This document shows, one piece after another, positions 9,758 to 19,800 of a stretch of 24,838 nt of DNA. The notes beneath the pieces were generated by a model that was given only the letters and a program-made list of their open reading frames with translations, was not told where the DNA came from and made no database searches. Numbering within the stretch: the stretch's first letter is position 1; each line of letters begins with the position of its first letter. The position numbers and the translations under genes are program-made. Source of the DNA: Silene noctiflora (lineage: Eukaryota; Streptophyta; Magnoliopsida; Caryophyllales; Caryophyllaceae); contig VHZZ01014695.1 in assembly GCA_009801015.1 (NCBI GenBank), positions 1,699 through 26,536 of the forward strand, given 5' to 3'.

Positions 9758-10743
9758 GGAAAATTAAAATTACAACCTGTTTTGTACACTGTTCTCAAAC
9801 TTACTACCGTATTATTATTATTTTTTTTCAAAATTACTCTCTTTTAAGGGACTTCTGATCAGAAGTTGCTACCAAATCTCAATTTAGGCCAGAAAAGTGG
9901 CAAATATCTAGCGAGATTCATTTTTTTATTAATAAATTGAAATTTTCCTCCCATTTTGCATGTATATTACCTGCACTAACTCTTTATTTCTTATTACTAC
10001 ATTCTCTCCATCTCTCTCTTCTTCCTTCTCCCACCTCTCTCTTAACAGCTAAGAATGCAAATATGTGATTTGCTTGAACATCAATATGAGTGATCTACTC
10101 TCAATCTATATTTTAAAATCAATTATGAAGCTGAAATAGGGGATTCCATTCGATTTATTATTAAAATGGGTGGTTTTTATTGGTTTTTTGGATTGACTAA
10201 TATAGTGATCAATGAAGTGACAATTGGTTGGTTGGAGGTGATCAATGAACTTTCAATGGAGAAAAAATTCCTTAAATGCGACTTTGGGACGTTGAACAGT
10301 GAGTTGAAATTGCTCCAAGGATGAGAGGAAAAAAAAATGCAATTAAAGTTGGAACTTGGGAGAAAATGAAGATTTGAAAAGGAGGTAGAGAAACAGAAGC
10401 ATGATATGAATGGTCTTTCTGTTTTTTGCAATATACAAGGTGCTGGAGTTACAAATTAAGGACACTTACCAGATACAAATGATAGTGTGTGGACAGATTG
10501 TATAAATTGAAGAGTGCGGGTAAAATGAAGTAATTAAAAGGCGGTAAAAGTATGTTGGCTAGAGTGAACGAGTTGTTTTTGGGTAAATTTGGATGGGGTA
10601 AGGATTCAAGCAAAGGGTAATTTCGTCTTTTCATTCTCATTCTGACCTGATTGGTATTTGGTAGCAACTTTTGATCGGAAGTCTCTTAAAGGGGAGTAAT
10701 TTTGAAAAACATGTACATAAAACGCTCTAATTTGAATCTTTCC
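9758..10743. mobile_element. Mutator-like element, non-autonomous, with captured fragment
   Basis: The left end is GGGAAAATTAAAATTA and the complement of the right end is GGAAAGATTCAAATTA. Inside these, TTTTTCAAAATTACTC, TTTAAG-GACTTC-GATCA and AGTTGCTACCAAAT are found in inverted orientation at both ends. The terminal repeats run to about 130 bp with a few indels. The flanking 9-mers TTGTTTATA (9749-9757) and TTGTTTTTA (10744-10752) differ at one base and fit a Mutator 9-bp target duplication. No transposase is encoded in 986 bp. The interior carries an eroded coiled-coil coding stretch, which suggests a Pack-MULE. Confidence 0.8.
10192..10430 (+). pseudogene. Eroded coiled-coil coding fragment inside the MULE
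   Basis: One plus-strand frame reads VINELSMEKKFLKCDFGTL, then NSELKLLQG, EEKKMQLKLELGRK and RFEKEVEKQKHDMNGLS, interrupted by two stop codons. The alternation of Glu/Lys with Leu/Met suits a coiled coil and looks like a former protein segment more than random AT-rich DNA. It may be an exon piece captured from a host gene. The parent gene is unknown to me, and the minus-strand frames over the same DNA are shadows. Confidence 0.4.
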
Positions 10744-10752
10744 TTGTTTTTA

Positions 10753-11838
10753 TTTTTACAACGTACTTGTTTAGTTCATTCTTATTTTATTCTTTTACTT
10801 TTTTTTTTTTAACATACCTTTGGCCTTATTCTTGGATTCATGCCTAAATGGTTTCGGAGGATGATTTATGTGACTCTGCCCCAAATTAAAATTAATTTTA
10901 TGTTGGCACTATGGCTTTGTAAATTACTAAAGGAAAGGACAGGCAGAGGGAAAAGAATAATAAAAGAAGCGGAATATTCACGTGGTATCCTAGAGGTTTC
11001 ATGTTATTGTGTATCATGACCAAAATAACGTTAAATTCCGTTAACTAATGTTGATGTGAAATTGCTAATGATGTACTCCGTATTAATATTTGGAGAGAAA
11101 ATTAATTAAGGGAATTTAAGTGTGGAAGTTTAAATATATATATAAAATAAGTTTGTATGTACCCTTTAGGGTTGAAATTTTGCATAACATACCGTTATCA
11201 TTCACATGTTTTAAATTTATTTATTTAAAATTATTTTATTAAATCAAATTAAATAATTTAAACTTACTTTAGAATTTAAATTAATAATTATCTAAGTAAA
11301 AAATTAAAAATAAAACTAATAAAATTTTCATATAAAATATTTTAAAAAATAATTCCTATTATTTAATCTTTTCATGTAAAATTTAATTTTTAAAAATATT
11401 AATATAATGAAATTAATTTTTGAAATTAATTTTGTCATACCGTTTCAAAATACTTAATACATTTCTTAAGTATATTAAAAAAATTTCAACAAGAGAAATG
11501 CAAGTATAAAAGTTAAAATAATGAATATAATATATATTTTTTTTAATATTTTGATGTATTATTTTAATAGAATTCTAATATCTATATTTTTTTTTTCTGT
11601 TTTCTGTTTTATATTTTTCTTTTTCAGTTATTCATATTAATATTAATTAGCTAATTAACTTTTTAAATTAAGCTACTTAGATCCTTAACCGAGCCATTAT
11701 AGCCTTAAGTGAACGAGATTATAATGGAAATCTGAAGCAAGGGCATGGTGTGCACAATTCTAAAATATACAATTACACATATATGTAAATTGCATTGTCG
11801 TACGCCTATGCTTATAGCACCAAGATACGGTAGGGGAT
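10753..11838. other. Very AT-rich intergenic region, no gene
   Basis: From about 11040 to 11690 the DNA is almost all A and T, with long T and A tracts. Such DNA is compatible with a matrix-attachment region or simply decayed sequence. No terminal repeats or open frames of note. Confidence 0.45.
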
Positions 11839-11911
11839 GCGCCGATGGTGCAATGGTCACACCAACTTGATATTTAGGATGCGTTCCGTTCAACCATACT
11901 TTCAAAAACGG
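11839..11911 (+). repeat. Possible tRNA-derived (SINE-like) head
   Basis: TGGTGCAATGG (11846-11856) fits the Pol III A-box consensus TRGYNNARNNG. GTTCAACCA (11888-11896) fits the B-box consensus GWTCRANNC except for its last base. The 31-nt gap is what a tRNA-derived promoter has. The arms do not fold as a functional tRNA, and no poly-A/T tail or target duplication was established, so this is only a candidate. Confidence 0.25.
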
Positions 11912-12391
11912 TTACCAAATGGCTAATTTCTGAAATCTGTTACAATTCATTTAATCTAACTTGTTCGAAATATTAAAAAATTTGAGTTGATTTTCAATGT
12001 CTATTACCTATATTCTCCTTTTATGACTTCTTTTTTCAACTAGATGTATGCCAATATTTTAATAAAAAAAGGGCTACGTAGATTAAGTTGCCTCAATATT
12101 TGTAAACATACGACGATGTTTGAGCTAACTATTGATGTGGCCGAAATAACTCTGATTTCTATAGGGATTTATAATAATCACAAATACTTTATCGATGACT
12201 TAAAATGTCGTTATATATCGAGCTTTACGTAATTGAGCGAGGGAATTTATACCGTGCCTTATGTACATAACGTACCTAAGGTGCCTCGATGCCTTTTGTC
12301 CGATGCCTCATGGAGCCTTGAACCCGAAGCACATCTTTTTTTCTCTAGATAAGATTGTTGTCGTATTGGTATTGGTATTAAATATTTGGAG
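11912..12391. other. Intergenic, no gene recognised
   Basis: Short open frames on the plus strand (12044-12232, 12261-12494) show no known domain, and the second runs into the MITE at 12404. Confidence 0.4.
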
Positions 12392-12403
12392 TACGTCCAA
12401 GAG

Positions 12404-12583
12404 AGTTGAGAGATCACCTATCCCACTTTTGTGTCTCATTTCCTGTCTCATTGCCTTAATCTTGCGACACGTCGTCAGTTACATAAGAAAATAAATAACA
12501 ATATCTATTAAGCTAATGATGTGTCACAAGGAGAATATAGCGGGACAGAAGATGGGACACAAAATGGGATTGAGAATCCGCTC
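12404..12583. mobile_element. MITE with 12-bp flanking repeats (family uncertain)
   Basis: Direct repeats TACGTCCAAGAG lie at 12392-12403 and 12584-12595. Just inside, the left arm ATCCCACTTTTGTGTCTCAT pairs with the complement of the right arm, ATCCCATTTTGTGTCCCAT, followed on both by CCTGTC/TCTGTCCC. The flanking repeat could be a 9-bp Mutator-type duplication that is longer by chance. Length is 180 bp, with no coding capacity. Confidence 0.7.
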
Positions 12584-12693
12584 TACGTCCAAGAGTCTAC
12601 CTCTAGCCAAAGAGACACCAAAGAAATTGCGAATAATTTCTATAAGGTTATAAGATACATTTCTTTGAATACTCATGTGAAGAGGTTATAAGA

Positions 12694-13095
12694 TCAAATG
12701 AGATACCTTGTATTATTTTTTCCGAAATATGTTGATGCATTGAACGTCATACATGTGTGATAAGTCTTCGGTGTAATGTTAATGGTCTTTGAATATTTGA
12801 TCCTTATATGGTGATTGCATTTAGGACATTGGTAATTATATACAATTATCATACGCGCTTTTAGTAATTTTATGGGTTCATTCAACTTTTTTTCTTTTTC
12901 TCTAGCGCGATAATTGGTTTGTTCAAACTCGATAATGTTCCATATGAGGTTATTAGTATTATTTTTTATTATCTGAGAAATACTACCTAATATGTTTTTT
13001 CGACATCGGAGAGGCAACGGTAGGATTTCCCCCTTAGCCCATGTTAGATATTTTTTTAATGAACCTACTACTAACATCAGATGTATAAATCTCAA
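12694..13095 (-). CDS. Hypothetical 133-codon open frame
   Basis: This is the longest open frame outside the recognised genes. I do not recognise it. The middle is Lys/Asn/Ile-rich, with NYRAREKEKKLNEPIKLL and then YNYQCPKCNHHIRIKYS, a CPxC motif with following histidines that could recall half of a zinc ribbon. A single Cys follows downstream (HTCMTF). There is no visible promoter, splice structure or partner exon, and composition follows the AT-rich surroundings. Chance is a real possibility. Confidence 0.2.
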   Translation of the reverse strand: MRFIHLMLVVGSLKKYLTWAKGEILPLPLRCRKNILGSISQIIKNNTNNLIWNIIEFEQTNYRAREKEKKLNEPIKLLKARMIIVYNYQCPKCNHHIRIKYSKTINITPKTYHTCMTFNASTYFGKNNTRYLI

Positions 13096-13800
13096 ACTTA
13101 CTGCGTCTTTACTGGTACAAATGCTGTCTATTTTCTCTTTGTTCTGAAAGCCTTTGTAATATCAAAGAGTCTACCATTACTTTGTGCATCATTTTCTTGT
13201 TTGTAAGTAAGTCTAACTTCATTCTACTCTCTTTATTTTTTCCCTATGGTAATTTTATTAAGGATATAAACATATTATTCCGTCTAAACTTGGTGAATGA
13301 GGATTTATGTTCGTTCTAATTACACGTAATTGAGAGTTACCTTAGTGATCTTCTTTATTCTGAGGCTGTCCTTCATATAGATGAATTAATGGACTACATC
13401 TTTTTCTAATCCTTTATACTGTGCTGGTGACGCTGAATTTGGGGATTGGCGCTGCTGGTCATAGTATTAAATATAGTTTTGTGTCTTGTTCGTGGAATAA
13501 GTTGTGTCGTCTGAGCCTGTTCTTGGTTGTCATGTCATAAATGTGGCCGATAACATCTCTAAAACCCCTCACGCGTGGCCGTGTTAACCTTCTAAGCCTT
13601 TATGAAACGCTCGCAATTTGTTGTCATGGCGTGGATTTAATACCATGTGGTTGATTGGTAGTTTGTTGTTTTTATTTTTAAGTTTGTTTCATTTATTTAC
13701 TCAAATTACTTCGTATTTGTGGCTTATTATTGTTTAATATTATGAATTCCCGCATTGAATTGAAGGGGTGGCATATAATTTGCCATATATTTTGGAAACA
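13096..13800. other. Intergenic, no gene recognised
   Basis: AT-rich sequence without supported coding exons, RNA genes or terminal repeats. Confidence 0.4.
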
Positions 13801-13814
13801 ACCGCTCGTGTACA

Positions 13815-13985
13815 ATGACGTAACCAAGATTTGTAGTTAGGGGGCGAAAATTTGCAAGGGGTAAACTATAAATAGAATAAGGTAATTAGAGAATTTTTTT
13901 AAAATTGTAACTAAAACGTTTAAGTTTTTCATTGCTTAGGGGGGCGACTGTTCCTGTTAGTCCCCCTTCGTTCTACTCTTATGAA
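13815..13985. repeat. Decayed repeat flanked by GGGGGCGA-type blocks
   Basis: TGACGTAACCAAGATTTG is followed by GTTAGGGGGCGAAAATTT. About 100 bp later come TAGGGGGGCGACTG and GTTAGTCCCCCTTCG. GC-rich motifs of this kind stand out from the AT-rich surroundings and look like the remnant of a dispersed plant repeat whose family I cannot assign. Confidence 0.35.
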
Positions 13986-14772
13986 TCTTGTGATTTGACT
14001 GGATAGATCTCTCTTTTCTTTTCCTCTTTTTTTTTTTTCTTCTCACTTTTAAATTGTGTGATCTATATCAAATTGCATTGTTATCTTACAATGACTTACA
14101 TGTGCATGGAGCTAAATTTAAAGTGAAAATTTTATGAAAAATACTTGCATAGTTTTGTGAAGGTGAATTGGGCATATTGTAACCTTTTCAGTTAAGTAGC
14201 AGCATTATTGTAACTGGAGCCTTTACCCATTAGGGGGGCAAAAACAGCCCACTTAGGCTATACAACATTGCCTATATCTGTGATACTGGCCGCAATTCCG
14301 CAAATAACTTACTGGTCTTGTCTGATCAATTTGATGATTTGCACACTTTGGTTCCAATTATTACTGAATTTGTTTATGTTCATGAATTTGCATGGAAGAG
14401 TATAAGATCTTTCAATCTAATTAGAAGTTATTGTGTCTACTAATTACATTTTGAGCTATAAATGTGATAAGGGAAAGCTACATTAATTACTTAGATGAGT
14501 TAGAGTAATATGCTGTCAACTAAGTTTATTTAGATGAAAATTTAGATCCAATCATAGTGGATTACATTTTGGATTTTAAACTTGTAATTTATAAGCAGTC
14601 ACGAAAATGAAATCTACTTTTTCTCTGTTTGCAGCTCTCTTAATTAGAATCTAGCTGCATCTGATATTTGATGATGGTTCTTTCTCTCTCATTTAAGATG
14701 GCCATTGATGTCTGTTTTTCTTTTTCTTTTTCCTATTGTTCCTGGACATACTTGAAGTAACTGCACTATAAT
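13986..14772. other. Intergenic, no gene recognised
   Basis: Pyrimidine-rich tracts lie at about 14008-14045, and AGGGGGGCAAAAACAGCCC at about 14232-14250. No exon, RNA gene or inverted repeat with clear ends. Confidence 0.4.
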
Positions 14773-15336
14773 TTTGCATCGTGGATAATCTCGTAATGAT
14801 TTTTAATCTACTAGCAAATGATATCCATACATTTCTTTGTACAAAAGAGTATGAATTGGGGTTCTTTCGGTAAATATTAGTTTTCTTTTGTCCAGCTGTT
14901 GGATACAAAAAAGAAAGACCATATGTATCAGCAGTTTGACACTAGACATGACAAAAATTTACCCGACCCATATGCAAGTAGAGAAACTTGAATATGACAT
15001 GAACTCAAGTTGACTCAACCTGACCCGATTTGACTAGAATTTTGCTAGTAACTGACCCTCCTCCCTATATGATTGATTATAACATATTATTGCAAACTGA
15101 AATGACTTGACGCAACCCAAATGCACCTGAACTGAGTTGGATCCAAACTGACCAGACCCATATCCAGTTATCCATCCGAATGAGTTTTTGTCAGGTCTCC
15201 GTGTCACGTTGTGGAACTTCTTTAACGTTCATTCTTTGTTATGCATCACAAAGGACGCCGTGATTAACTACGGAGTTCTTAATTTGCTTGGAAGTTTCTG
15301 CAATTGTTCCTTCTTTAATTCCTTATAATTTTATTA
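14773..15336 (+). repeat. Uninterrupted copy of the duplicated receptor 5' flank
   Basis: This block matches 2531-2627 plus 4181-4620 over its whole length and keeps the empty target site (GAGTATGAATTGGGG at about 14846) of the Mutator-like element. It includes a degenerate GACCTGACC-type stretch at about 14950-15190. It ends about 110 bp before the receptor ATG, so it probably contains promoter or 5' UTR DNA. No clear TATA box was found. Confidence 0.8.
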
Positions 15337-15445
15337 TTCTAGATATTTACATCCTATACTATAATTGAATTAACAGGAGTCCTTCTAACGGAACCCTATT
15401 CACTATTTTCATAATGACTCAGGTTCACAGCTACTCTCTTTGGCA

Positions 15446-18400
15446 ATGGACTCTTCTAACTCCACTAATGTATGGCCAGCTGATGAACGGTTTTTGGCAC
15501 TTCACGGAATATTGGATGTGGTAATAGCGATGGCGTATTCTGCCGTCCCACTAGTCCTTATCTATTCCATGCGATTATCATCAGGATTCCCTCTCAAGAA
15601 AAAAATCATTTGCTTTGGAATTGTTGCTATCTTTTGTGGGGTCAACTACATGACAAACTTATGGAAGTATTATCAGCAACCTGATTCTCCACTGCCAATG
15701 ATTGTGAAAGGTTATACTGTAATTGCGTTGTTAACAGTCCTGTATTTTGTCTTTTGCCTGAAAAAGAGAGCGCTTTTTCTCAAGAATAAAGTTGAAGAGC
15801 TGAATTCCATGCAAAACCTTATTCTTCGGCAATTGGACACTAGAAAATCGTACGATAAGCTGATTCATGAAATCTTAAGCACCATTGATGAGCAATGGAT
15901 TCTCAAGTCCGCTGCTGTTGGACTTGGAAAGATTCTAAACCTGGAGGAGTGTGCCGTGTGGGTCCCATCCCGGACCAATAACACACTGTGCCTTTCTCAA
16001 TGCTTTAAAGGCAAAGTTCCTATTGGTACAACCGTGTCTATGAGCCTTCCAGTGCTTCCTCAAATCTTTAGCAGTGTTAAGCCTGTGAGGATACCGCTCA
16101 CATGTCCCTTGGTGAAGACAACTTCAATTTGTGAAAGATGCATGTCACCTGATATTGTGGCTATTAGAGTGCCCCTTCTACATTTCCCGCGCAGTGGACC
16201 TAATGACTGGCTTAATACTTCGGCAATGAGGTATGCCGTGATGGTTTTGGTTTTGGTTCCCCCGTCAGACAGCATCGTCAAGTTTCGGGATGATGAGTTG
16301 GAACTTTTGGAAGCCTTAGCAGAACAGGTTCTGATTATTGACTATCTCTCGCTCCTCCTCTTCCCCCATCCTCCCTCCCTCTCCCTAATGCATGCTTTAA
16401 CTGTTTTTTGTTTCCTAGTACTCTAGTAGCGACTGTGAACTTCAGAAGTCCTGCAGAATTGTACTCAACATTCCTCTAAAACTAGCTGTCTGCCTGCTGT
16501 ACCTTGGCCAACTTGTGATAACCTGAATTCCCATTTAAAAACTATGTTGAGCTTATGCTTTCCTAAATGATCTTCCTGAAGTAGTTTACCACTTAATGCG
16601 GTTGATTAAATTGGTCCTGGCAAAAGGTCCATGGGTTTTGTTTATTTGGCAACGAAGAGTGCATAGTTTTCGTAAATGTTGATAGGATCATTGGGAACCT
16701 GAGGGAAGAGTGTTCCTCAATTCTGTCACCCTATTTGAGTTTAACAGTTTACCTCACAGCTAGTTACCCAATAATTGAAAGCAAGATTTCAAAACATGAG
16801 CATATCTAACAATTTTAGCGAACGACCTCCTGGTGACCCATCTGATTATTTCTTTGGAAGAAAGCTTATATTTGCTGCCCTATATTACTTCGGCACTTTG
16901 TATCATTTGTTTGTCTTTCTTCTGAGCGCTCTATTTTCCTGATCAAGAACATTTATTTGATTATGAGCATGTTTCTCAAGTACAGGTTTCTGTTTCTCTT
17001 GCCCATGCTTCGACGTTCGAGGAATCAGCTATTACTCGTGACCACCTTAGGATGCAAAACTCTTCGCTAGCATTAGCTGCAAGAGATATGGAGATGGCTT
17101 TCCGTGATTCCATTGTTTTGCGGGACGGGATATTCAATCAAATGTTGATGGTCCAGAATATTATCCCGTTATTGTCATCTTTCTTATCAGAAACTACACC
17201 AACACCTGAGCAAAGGATGATGGTAGAGACTGTACTAAAGAGTGGCACCTCTTTGGATTTACTGATGGAAAATGTGAGGGATCTTAGACAAGTCGAAGAT
17301 GGTAGTCTAGTGCTCAGACGCAAGAATTTTGACCTTTCTGCTACCATCAACCAGGTATTGATCTTGAACTATGCGTTATAGCTTTATAGGGTTTCCGTAG
17401 CCGACTATCTACTTTGAGTGATGGTTTGGTTCATACAAGGAATATGTGATGCCTCCATGATTCTGTACTTCACCGAATAGACAAAAATGGTTTGGTTGAA
17501 CTATTGAACAAACGATTTCAAATTTCGCAGTATTCTAATAATCTAATGTGTACCCTGGTGGCTTGGTAAGAAACTCCCTAAATTAGGAAGTTACGATTCT
17601 TGTGTTTAATTTCGACCAAAGACCAAACAGCCTTACATTTAGTAATCACCATAAAGTGTACTTAACTTGCGTCTTTTTCGCGGGCAACTAAACATCCACT
17701 GAATACACTTATATTTTTTGAGTGCAGGTTGTTGATATGATGAAGCCAATAGCAACAGTTAAAAAGCTCTTGTTATCAGTTACTTTAGATCCGAATTTGC
17801 CAGCCAATGCAGCGGGTGATCAGGAACGGTTAATGCGTATTATTCAGAACATTTTGGCCAATGCTGTGAAATTTACTAAAGAGGGCAGTATCTCAGTTAT
17901 AGCATCTGTAGTCGAACAGAGATCCTATAGAGCTTGGCGGCCTCGTAAATTCTATATGGTGCCAAGTAAAAACCATTTTTATCTAAGAGTTCAGGTAGAC
18001 TTTTCTTCTGAGGAACTACACCTGTTTGATTAATTATCAGTCTGTCTCAATGTGAGATCAATCGAAATTCTCAAGATATAATATTTCTCATTTATTCGAG
18101 TCATTAGGTTTTGTTTCACATTGAGATGGTCTTTTGTAAGAATGTGTTTCGTTTTTTAGTAACTAGCTGTTTTTTGGGGATGACAATGTGACCTTATCTG
18201 AGCCGCAGATTGAGGATTCAGGTTGTGGGGTTGACCCGGATGAAACCCCGGAAATTTTTAATCGTTTCATAAATCGCCAACATGCTCCAGATCAGTTTCC
18301 GAGTAGCTGTCTCGGGCTTCCAATTTGTAAACGGTATGATAATAAGTCCCATCTTTCCTGACATTGAATCTATATTTGTACCTTCTCATTGATCCTTAAC

Positions 18401-18594
18401 TCATTAACTATTGATTTAGGTTGGTCAATATCATGGAAGGCGATATCTGGGTTGAGAGCGAAGGATTAGACAAAGGTACAACAGTTACATTCATCGTCAA
18501 GCTTTGGAAAAGCGCTAGACGGCCAAGCATTGGAAAAGACCAAAATGACCCTGATCTTTCGCAGAAGGCAATGGTGGGTGAACAACTCGAGTAA
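15446..18594 (+). CDS. Divergent ERS1-type ethylene receptor homologue, five exons
   Basis: Exons are 15446-16327, 16986-17354, 17728-17994, 18209-18333 and 18420-18594, all with GT...AG introns and an open frame of 605 aa. Exon breaks fall where subfamily 1 (ETR1/ERS1) genes have them: [32 protein letters not shown] and ICK-R. The start is the ATG before [13 protein letters not shown]. Three membrane segments lie near residues 20-42, 52-73 and 83-105, then LFLKNK, a GAF domain (about 143-294) and a histidine-kinase-like region (about 315-575). There is no receiver domain, which places it with ERS1. Compared with ETR1 from memory, D24, Y31, P35 and C64 are kept. The His69 copper ligand is Tyr68, the N-terminal Cys4/Cys6 are absent, about nine residues after membrane segment 3 are missing, and the His353 phosphosite aligns with Asn345. 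The N-box (NILANAVKF) and DSGCG remain; the second glycine box is [10 protein letters not shown]. Family members sit in the ER membrane and repress ethylene responses through CTR1. Whether this one binds ethylene is doubtful. Confidence 0.92.
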
Positions 18595-18875
18595 ATGCAG
18601 AGTCAAAGGCTTGAAAGACATCGCAAGTTTTCACATTTCTTTATTGATGAGTAGTTTTAGACTTTTAGCATCTGAGGTCAACTTTTGCCATCTGTATGAT
18701 CTCTGTCGTTCCGAATTTGTTATAGGAAGCTTAAAGACAAGCGTGGTTCAACCTCCTGTAACCTGAATGCTACTGAAAGTTTCTTCAGGGTTTAAGGCAT
18801 TGTTATGAACACAGTAGACGTGTTTAATTTAATAGCCTGCATTTACTTTCACTATTTATAAAACAAGTTCAGGGT
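18595..18875 (+). other. Probable 3' UTR of the receptor gene
   Basis: Sequence after the TAA stop has no repeat signatures. An AATTTAATAG stretch at about 18825 could serve as a weak polyadenylation signal. The open frame at 18530-18766 is a shadow of the last exon and the UTR. Confidence 0.35.
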
Positions 18876-19320
18876 TATATTACAAGAATATTCTTCAGAT
18901 ACCGACATATCCTAATCACGTCATACATTACACTTTACACGCGATTACTTTATTTAGCTTATTATACACCATTCCTCATTCGCTCAATTTAGCCTATTCA
19001 CATATCTTTTCACGTCTCATAATTCTTGTCTTTACGGATGGATAGTGAGTACAACCATTGAGAAGTAACAGGATCAAGGAATACTTTGTGAGTATAGTTA
19101 TGGATCTATAAGATAAAATTATAGACAAAGGAAAACTTATATGACCATTCATCATTCCTTTATTTAGCCCCACAAAAAAGACGATGTATTCCATAGAGAA
19201 ATTACAAGAGAGGTATTAGAGAATAGAGATAAAGGAATATTACGAGTATTCCTTAGATATTAGCATATACAAATCACATCAAACAGCATACATCATTCCC
19301 CCCCCCCCCCCCCAAAAAAG
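18876..19320 (+). repeat. Degenerate direct duplication with a C16 tract
   Basis: ATTACAAGAATATTC-TTCAGATA then CATATCCTAATCACGTCA at about 18877-18925 is echoed at about 19236-19285 (ATTACGAGTATTCCTTAGATA, then ACAAATCACATCA). CATCATTCC followed by AAAAAAGACGATG occurs at about 19149-19180 and 19291-19326. Sixteen consecutive C at 19298-19313 sit inside the second copy. No gene. Confidence 0.5.
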
Positions 19321-19800
19321 ACGATGATGCCTCCTGTTATCTTCGTTGTCACTTTCATCACAGCCTGCCTCTACATCTTTGAACGACCCGTATTTATCCC
19401 AACTTGTATTCGACCTGACCGGTATGACCTGGCCCCCTTGACCTGTTTGATAGGTCTAGCAAAAATTCACCAAAAACAAGTTTGGAATTTGTCTCCGAAG
19501 AAGGCCAACTTTAAACGGTCATAACTTGAGTTATAAACAAGATATTCGAGTTGAAGGTGATAGTTTATCCTCTTATTGTTGGTACAAGTGGACATGACGA
19601 AGCTGGAAAGTGTCCTGACCACGATCGGGACAACTTCCAAGAGACCTTTAAAACACTTGTCCGACCAAGACACCTTAATCTCGACCAGGGCGGCACCTGG
19701 ACGTGTATTTTCAGCCAACACTATGACACTCCACCAAATCCCCAATCCACTATTGTTGAACAAGATACAAACTTTTATGCAAATCAATAATTAATACAAA
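19321..19800. repeat. Probable fragment of a dispersed repeat
   Basis: Less AT-rich than its surroundings, with overlapping open frames on both strands and none resembling a protein I know. Phrases such as GGTCATAACTTGAGTTATAA and ACCTGGACGTGTATTTTC resemble non-coding parts of dispersed plant repeats, possibly of retrotransposon origin. I see no terminal repeats and cannot place ends or age. Confidence 0.3.

Noticed and set aside
11040-11690. Scaffold/matrix attachment region or replication origin
   Set aside because: Extreme AT content is the only evidence, which is common in plant intergenic DNA.
11839-11911. Functional tRNA gene
   Set aside because: A-box and B-box spacing fits, but the acceptor and T arms do not pair, so only a SINE-like head is proposed at low confidence.
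15440-15445. Receptor start two codons upstream at TTG
   Set aside because: A nuclear plant gene would start at ATG; the first in-frame ATG is at 15446 and fits the family's N-terminal length.
19467-19790. Open frames on both strands up to 106 codons
   Set aside because: Competing frames on both strands over a decayed repeat, with no recognisable domain or start context.
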